Source of the DNA: Paenibacillus glycinis
GTDB lineage: Bacteria; Bacillota; Bacilli; Paenibacillales; Paenibacillaceae
Assembly (NCBI RefSeq): GCF_009909185.1
Contig: NZ_JAAAMV010000005.1
Span: 62,001 to 126,000, forward strand
Length of the DNA: 64,000 nucleotides
Reading direction: 5' to 3'
Below, piece after piece: positions 58,913 to 64,000 of the stretch (position 1 is the stretch's first letter; each line of letters begins with the position of its first letter). The notes under the pieces are model-generated. The model was not told the origin of the DNA, made no database searches, and worked only from the letters and a program-made list of their open reading frames with translations. A program made the position numbers and the translations under genes.

Positions 58913-61210
58913 TCAGTCGAACGACTGCCGGAAGGCGCTCGGCGCCACGCCCATGACCCGCTTGAAGGCGCGGCGGAACGAGTGCGAGCTGTTGTAGCCG
59001 ACCTGCACGGCGATTTCGTCCACGGTCAGCGACTTGTCCCGCAGCAGCTGCGCGGCATTGTCCATCCGCACCTTCTCCAGGTGATCGGACAAGTTCGTGC
59101 CCGTCACTTCCTTGAACAATTGCGAGATGTATTTCTCCGGCCGCTCGGCCTGCTCCGCGATCCGGTACAGCGTCAGGTCGGCATCGGAGAACTGCTCGGC
59201 GACGAATTGCTTGATCTGTTCCACCGTCCGGATGTGCAGGTCGTTCTTCTTGCTCGTGATCATCCCGCACATCGCTTCGATGATAGCGTAAAGCTCGTTT
59301 CGGATGGCTTCGATCGAGCCGGTCAATTGGATCTCCATGATGCGGTTCTTCGCGTCTTCGAATCGCTCGGATTCGGCGAACGCCTTCTGGTCGAGAAGCT
59401 TCAGCAGCGTGCCCTTCAGCTCGCCGATCAGCTGGTTCGCCATCTCCGGCGACAATTCGCGGTCTTCCGTATTTTGCTGCATGACGGACTGCACGATGCG
59501 CTTCGCCTCGTCCTCTTCCCCGGCGCGGATCGTGCTGATGAGCCGCAGCTCCATGTCGAGCGGATAATAATACGTCGTGCTCTCCTGACGGATATCCGCG
59601 TACCAGAGAAATCCCTTCCGCTGCATGTAATCGGCGTAGCCCATCGTTTCCTTCGCCTGCTCGTACGAGCGGCTGACTTCCATGTCGGAGGCGAACGGAT
59701 CGCCGAAGGAGCCGGTCACCGTGATTTTGTATTCGCCGAACATGAACGCCGCGAACGGATCGAGCACCGCCTGAATGGCCGCCCGGGAGGGATCCTCGTC
59801 CGCTGCTTCCTCGGCGCACGCGAAGATCGCGACGACCCGGTCTGACCCGAGGTCGGTCATGAGAATCCGGCTATCGACATCGCGCAGGCTCTGCTTCAGG
59901 AGCAGCCGCGCCGCGCTGAGCTCGTTCAGGATCTCGACGGTATCGAGCCCGGCGTAGCCGTGCACGTGCAGAATGCCGACGTAGCCTTTGCGCAGCGCCA
60001 GACCGGTATCCGCTTGGGCCGCGGCCGCCTGAATCTCCTCCCGCGTCTGGAATTCGCCCGCGATCAGCCGCCTCAAGAACGCGTCGCGAATGAGCGGCAG
60101 CTGCCGGTTCAGCTCCTGCTCGAGCACCCGGTTGCTCGAGATGATGGTCGAGATATTCCCCTGCAGGAAATCGTAGGCGTTGCGGCCGATCGGCTCGTCC
60201 TTGCCGAACTGCTCCCGCACGACGCCGAGCAGGCGGTTGATCGGCGCGCTGTTCCGGTGCGAGAGGAACCAGCCGACGATCAGCCCGATCAGCAGCGCCG
60301 CGCCGGTGACCGACCAGGAGATGTATTTGATCGTGTTCGCGTTCTCCATCAGCGCCTTCCGCGGGATGCCGGCCCGGTACACCCAGCCCGTGGAGGCCGA
60401 ACGCGTCGTAATGACGAGATCGTCTTGGTAGAACTGGCTCTGCTTCGTCGCATCGAAAGCGCTGTCGGCGTTGATTGCCTTGATGTCGTCCTCGCCGATG
60501 CCGGACATGCTGACCGCGTTGCCGTGCTCGTCGCTGACGTAGGTCCAGCCGCCGTACCGGTCCTTTACGCCCGAGAGCAGGCTCGCGATCGTCTTCTGAT
60601 CGATCAGCACGACGACCGTCGCGGGCGATTGCTTGCCGAAGCTATCCAATGGAAGCGATTGCATATACGAGATAACGGAAGTTTGCGCGCCGTTCAACGA
60701 AAAAGGCATCAGCGGCAACACTTCGCGGCTGTGCGCTTGGTTCAGCAGCTTCGTCTGCCACTGGGCGAAATTCATGTCGGCATAATGCGCGTTCTCGTAA
60801 TAATGCTCCGGTCTGAAGTAGGCCGAGCCCGGCGTCAGCACGACATTGTAGTTGCGCAGGTAAATGTAATAGTTTTTCAGAAAATCATTGGTCTGGCTGA
60901 ACACCATGACCTCCCGCATAATCTTCCAAATGCCGTATACGTTGCCGTCCCCGTCCCCCTGCTTCTCGTTCATCAGCACGTACAGGTCCTGATTGAGGGC
61001 CAGCTGCCGCGTGAAGCCCTCGACCTCGGCCATCCGCCGCTCGAGCATCTGCTGGCTTTTCTGGAGCTGGGTCAAGCTGTTCTCGATGGAGATGGATTGC
61101 GTCACGGCGATCGACGTGCGATAAGACATGTAGCCGGCCAAGCTCGGAATGATCAGGATCACGATATATGATATCAAGAAGCTGCGAAAAATCCTGGAAT
61201 GCCTGCTCAC
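58913..61210 (-). CDS. Membrane-bound AraC-family regulator with extracellular sensor domain
   Basis: A 765-residue protein from GTG 61210 after GGGGGAACGACGC. A helix near residues 8-30 and another near 298-318 flank an extracellular Cache-like domain. A helical linker follows, and a C-terminal AraC double HTH ends YNSSHSFRRAFKRVMGVAPSAFRQ. No kinase motif is present, so signalling is one-component. The likely target is the direct-repeat promoter at 56.9 kb. Confidence 0.92.
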   Translation of the reverse strand: MSRHSRIFRSFLISYIVILIIPSLAGYMSYRTSIAVTQSISIENSLTQLQKSQQMLERRMAEVEGFTRQLALNQDLYVLMNEKQGDGDGNVYGIWKIMREVMVFSQTNDFLKNYYIYLRNYNVVLTPGSAYFRPEHYYENAHYADMNFAQWQTKLLNQAHSREVLPLMPFSLNGAQTSVISYMQSLPLDSFGKQSPATVVVLIDQKTIASLLSGVKDRYGGWTYVSDEHGNAVSMSGIGEDDIKAINADSAFDATKQSQFYQDDLVITTRSASTGWVYRAGIPRKALMENANTIKYISWSVTGAALLIGLIVGWFLSHRNSAPINRLLGVVREQFGKDEPIGRNAYDFLQGNISTIISSNRVLEQELNRQLPLIRDAFLRRLIAGEFQTREEIQAAAAQADTGLALRKGYVGILHVHGYAGLDTVEILNELSAARLLLKQSLRDVDSRILMTDLGSDRVVAIFACAEEAADEDPSRAAIQAVLDPFAAFMFGEYKITVTGSFGDPFASDMEVSRSYEQAKETMGYADYMQRKGFLWYADIRQESTTYYYPLDMELRLISTIRAGEEDEAKRIVQSVMQQNTEDRELSPEMANQLIGELKGTLLKLLDQKAFAESERFEDAKNRIMEIQLTGSIEAIRNELYAIIEAMCGMITSKKNDLHIRTVEQIKQFVAEQFSDADLTLYRIAEQAERPEKYISQLFKEVTGTNLSDHLEKVRMDNAAQLLRDKSLTVDEIAVQVGYNSSHSFRRAFKRVMGVAPSAFRQSFD

Positions 61211-61286
61211 GCGTCGTTCCCCCTACTTTCCGTGTCTCATCCATTATATCGCCTGTCCCGCCTTATGCAATCCCGGATGCAAAAGC

Positions 61287-61323
61287 AAAAACAACCGCGG
61301 GCGCGAAAAAACGCCTGCGGTTG
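61287..61323 (-). terminator. Terminator of the GH95 gene
   Basis: CAACCGC (61292-61298) pairs with GCGGTTG (61317-61323) around an inner GGCG/CGCC; on the minus strand GTTTTTGCTTTTG follows. Confidence 0.85.
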
Positions 61324-61335
61324 CCCGCCACCGAT

Positions 61336-63681
61336 CTATCTCGCCTGCTCGCCGGCCAAGAACGCTGCGCGGTCGAACCGCCGGCTGCCGCCCGTTTCGA
61401 GCGCGACCGGCAACGCCTGGCCGCCATATCGCACGACGGTCCGGAGCGGCGCGAACGCATGGATCGCCGCTTCGGCGAGCTCGCCGTCCCGCCAGACCAG
61501 ATCAACCTGGGCGTTGCCCTTCGCCCGCAGCCCCGTCATCCGTCCCGTGCGCCATTGCTCCGGCAGCGCGGGCAGCAGATGAATCTCGCCGGCGTGGCTT
61601 TGCAGGATCATCTCCGCGATGGCCGCCGCGCCGCCGAAGTTCCCGTCCGCGACGAAAATGTTCGTCTCCGCCCCGGCGATGCCCGCCTTGGAATACGTGA
61701 GCAGGTTGTCGAAGCAGAGCTCGCCGATCAGGTACGACAGCTGGTCGTACGCGCGACCGCCGTCATGCAGCCGGGCGAAATTCGCCGCGAACAGGGCGAG
61801 CGTGAATTCCACGTCCTCTAGCCCCTCGTCCCGCATCCGCGAGGTCAGCGTCTTGCGCGCGGCTTCGCTCAGCTCCGGCGTGCCCTGCGGCGTGATCTGA
61901 TTTCCCGGGTACAGCGCGTACAGATGCGACAAATGCCGGTGGTCCGGCTGCGCTTCGCCGTAATCCATCAGCCACTCCTGCAGCCCGCCGTTCGCGCCGA
62001 CCCGCAGCGGCGGCAGGAGCGCGATCGCCTCGCGGAGACGTTCCCGCAGCGCTTCGTCCGCGCCTAAACGCTCGCTGGCCGAGGCGCAAAATTCGAACAA
62101 ATCGCGGACGAGCGACTGATCCATCGTCGGCCCCATCGAGAGCGTGTAGGACCGCTCCGCGCCGCCTTCGGTATAGAAGCTGTTCTCCGGCGAATTCGAC
62201 GGTCCCGTCACGAGCCAGCCGTATTCCGGATGCACCGTCATGTAGTCCAGATAGAAGCGCGCCGCTTCCTTCAGCACCGGATACGCCGTATCGCGCAGGA
62301 ACCGCTCGTCGAGGCCATATTCGTAATGGAGGCGCAGCTGGTTCGCGATCCACAAGCCGCCCGTGACGTTGAGGCCCCACGAATAATGCCAGCCCGGCGA
62401 CGTGAAGCCCCATGCGTTCGAGAACACGTGCGCGACCCAGCCCACGCTGCCGTAATACGCCTGCGCCGTCGCCCGGCCCGCTTCCGCCAGCCGCTCGACG
62501 TAGCGCATCAACGGCGCGTGGCACTCCGCCAGGTTCGCGGCTTCCGTCGGATAATAGTTCATCTCCGTGTTGACGTCGAGGTGGTAGTCGCAACTCCACG
62601 CCATCCGGTTCGCTTCGCCGTCGTTCCAGATGCCCTGCAGATGCATCGGGAGCACCGAGTCCGCGCGCGAGCCGGCAATCGTCAAGTAGCGGCCGTATTG
62701 AAAGAACAGCGCGAACAGCTGCGGATCGTCATGGCCTTCGCGGAGGCGCCGCGTCCGTTCGCCGAGCGGCAGCGCCGAGGCGCCGGAATCGCCGAAGTCG
62801 GCCTCGACCCGCGCGTACAGCGCGCGGTAGTCGGCGATATGCGCCGCGCGGATCGCCGCGTAGCCCTTCGCGGCCGCCGCTTCCGCCCGGCCCGCGGCGG
62901 CCTGCGCCCATGAACCGTCCGGCTGGAGATAGTCCGTCTCCACGGCGAAATAGACATACGCTTCGTCGGCGTCGTCCACGACGATCGCCCCGTCCGCCGC
63001 CGCGACCGTGCCCCCGCGCGCCACGATCTTGACCGCGCCGCGCGCGAGAACGCCGCAGGTCCCGTCGCTGTGCATCGTTTCCGTTGCTTGGCTCGTGAAC
63101 GCGAGCGCGCCCTCGCCCGATACTTCGGCTTCGAAGCGATCCGTCCGGCCTTCCAGCCGGAGCGCGAACGTCACCCCGCCCGCGGAGTCCGCGCCGCTCC
63201 AAAGCCGCGCGGCGAGCACGTTGTCGGGATGCGAGGCGAGCAGCTCTCGGCTGATGCCCGGCGATGCGGGGCTGGCGAAATCGGCGCGGTAGATCGCCTC
63301 CTCCAGATTCAGCCCGCGCACGAGTCCCGCGCCCGCATCCTCGGACGGCGCGCCTCCGCCGAAGGACAGCACGACGTCGCACAGCGACAGGTTCGTGCCG
63401 AAGTTCCCTTTCTCCGCCTGCAGCAGCCGGCTCGCCATCTCTTCGCCGGCGGCATAATCGCCGGCGTAGAAGAGCTCGCGCATCGCGGCCACGTCGGCCT
63501 TGCCGCGCGACGGCGTCGCGGGCGGCTCGGCTCGGCCCGACCAATAGGTCGCTTCCGTCACGCACCACGTCTCGCCGGCGGCGCCGCCGTGCGCGACCGC
63601 GCCGAGGCGGCCGTTGCCGAGCGGCAGCCCCTGCTTCCATCCGTCCGCCGGACCGTTAAAGGTCAGTTTCATCCCGCTCAT
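61336..63681 (-). CDS. Glycoside hydrolase GH95 (alpha-L-fucosidase/alpha-L-galactosidase type)
   Basis: A 781-residue cytoplasmic enzyme of the inverting GH95 family. The beta-sandwich N-terminus contains LPLGNGRLGAVAHGG and the barrel has MHLQGIWND (near 355), DYHLDVNTEMNYYPTE with the Asn/Asp that activate the water (near 375-390), and DHRHLSHLYALYPG (near 600). The start overlaps the stop of the upstream enolase-superfamily gene, an indication of cotranslation. Together they suggest fucoside hydrolysis followed by oxidation of the sugar. Confidence 0.93.
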   Translation of the reverse strand: MSGMKLTFNGPADGWKQGLPLGNGRLGAVAHGGAAGETWCVTEATYWSGRAEPPATPSRGKADVAAMRELFYAGDYAAGEEMASRLLQAEKGNFGTNLSLCDVVLSFGGGAPSEDAGAGLVRGLNLEEAIYRADFASPASPGISRELLASHPDNVLAARLWSGADSAGGVTFALRLEGRTDRFEAEVSGEGALAFTSQATETMHSDGTCGVLARGAVKIVARGGTVAAADGAIVVDDADEAYVYFAVETDYLQPDGSWAQAAAGRAEAAAAKGYAAIRAAHIADYRALYARVEADFGDSGASALPLGERTRRLREGHDDPQLFALFFQYGRYLTIAGSRADSVLPMHLQGIWNDGEANRMAWSCDYHLDVNTEMNYYPTEAANLAECHAPLMRYVERLAEAGRATAQAYYGSVGWVAHVFSNAWGFTSPGWHYSWGLNVTGGLWIANQLRLHYEYGLDERFLRDTAYPVLKEAARFYLDYMTVHPEYGWLVTGPSNSPENSFYTEGGAERSYTLSMGPTMDQSLVRDLFEFCASASERLGADEALRERLREAIALLPPLRVGANGGLQEWLMDYGEAQPDHRHLSHLYALYPGNQITPQGTPELSEAARKTLTSRMRDEGLEDVEFTLALFAANFARLHDGGRAYDQLSYLIGELCFDNLLTYSKAGIAGAETNIFVADGNFGGAAAIAEMILQSHAGEIHLLPALPEQWRTGRMTGLRAKGNAQVDLVWRDGELAEAAIHAFAPLRTVVRYGGQALPVALETGGSRRFDRAAFLAGEQAR

Positions 63682-63682
63682 C

Positions 63683-64000
63683 TTAGCGCACCCGGTATTC
63701 GGCGAAGTATTTCGGAAGGATATCCGTGGACGCGCCCGGCATTTGCGGCAGCACGTAGAAGCCGTTCTCGATCGTCGCCGGCTCCTCGAAGATATGGCGG
63801 ATCCACGGGATGTACTCCAGCATGAACGCGCCTAGCGTCGCGGCCACCAGATGCTGATGGATCTGGCCCATGTCGCCGACATGCGGGCAAACCGGCACGT
63901 CGTACGCGGCGGCGAGTCCCGCCACCTGCAGCCATTCGGTGATACCCGCGACGCGCGTCACGTCGACCTGGCAATATTCCAGCGCGCCGTTATGGATATA
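63683..64000 (-). CDS. Enolase-superfamily dehydratase, fuconate-dehydratase-like (C-terminal part)
   Basis: The last 105 residues of a mandelate-racemase/enolase-type barrel, open at the window edge. YCQVDVTRVAGITEW and VCPHVGDMGQIHQHL match the C-terminal motifs of L-fuconate and related sugar-acid dehydratases, whose metal ligands and catalytic His lie in this region. The N-terminal part is outside. The GH95 gene starts 1 bp after its stop. Confidence 0.8.
   Translation of the reverse strand, partial: YIHNGALEYCQVDVTRVAGITEWLQVAGLAAAYDVPVCPHVGDMGQIHQHLVAATLGAFMLEYIPWIRHIFEEPATIENGFYVLPQMPGASTDILPKYFAEYRVR

Overview
The window looks like a GC-rich chromosome segment of a Firmicute of the Paenibacillaceae (Paenibacillus/Cohnella-like). 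The signs are AGGAGG-type ribosome sites, YesM/YesN two-component pairs beside CUT1 sugar transporters, LplB/LplC-type permeases, a surface enzyme with three SLH domains, a yjlC-ndh operon as in Bacillus, and many TTG/GTG starts. The assignment is inference; no rRNA or housekeeping marker is present.

Layout. 1-14.6 kb is galactoside use: a DUF5107/TPR protein (cut by the window edge) divergent from an AraC regulator, then on the minus strand an aldose 1-epimerase, a YesM/YesN pair, a CUT1 transporter (binding protein and two permeases) and a cytoplasmic GH36 alpha-galactosidase. A 16-bp element recurs upstream of the three minus-strand units. 14.7-21.7 kb is housekeeping: DUF4395, a DUF11 protein, yjlC-ndh with a Rex/Fnr-like palindrome, a GntR regulator, a MATE exporter and an aldo/keto reductase. 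21.8-25.2 kb is an ECF42-type sigma factor cluster with two DGPF/YciI proteins, a VOC protein and a DUF1801 protein, with three copies of one promoter, TGTCGA-N17-CGTCGT. 25.2-27.4 kb holds a second MATE exporter and a SEC-C protein.

27.4-44.4 kb is the most remarkable part, a composite RNA-repair island. On the minus strand: a Ro60/Rsr (TROVE) protein preceded by three tandem Y-RNA-like RNAs, a DIP1984-family protein, an RlaP nucleotidyltransferase, a helical-repeat protein, Hen1 and Pnkp (adjacent), and RtcB plus an AAA ATPase behind their own strong promoter, a 32-codon leader ORF and an intrinsic terminator. Upstream lie four divergent tRNA genes (Glu-UUC twice, Pro-UGG, His-GUG), two 145-bp tandem repeats, a fourth Y-like RNA with a small basic ORF, and two WYL regulators read in the opposite direction. 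The four Y-like RNAs share one long interrupted stem; one carries a circularly permuted tRNA. An 18-bp motif precedes three of the minus-strand units. The proposed logic is that damaged RNA or tRNA is sensed, repaired by the Pnkp/Hen1 and RtcB routes, and handled by Ro60 with its Y RNAs.

44.4-64 kb is a glycan locus: a GDSL hydrolase, a 1600-residue GH27 alpha-galactosidase with carbohydrate-binding-like, X2-like and SLH modules, a GH95-like enzyme, an LplBC-type transporter with two paralogous binding proteins, a membrane-bound AraC regulator, a GH95 fucosidase-type enzyme and the end of a fuconate-dehydratase-like enzyme. Its main operon has an AraC-style promoter (two 8-bp direct repeats 20 bp apart) and cre-like CcpA sites.
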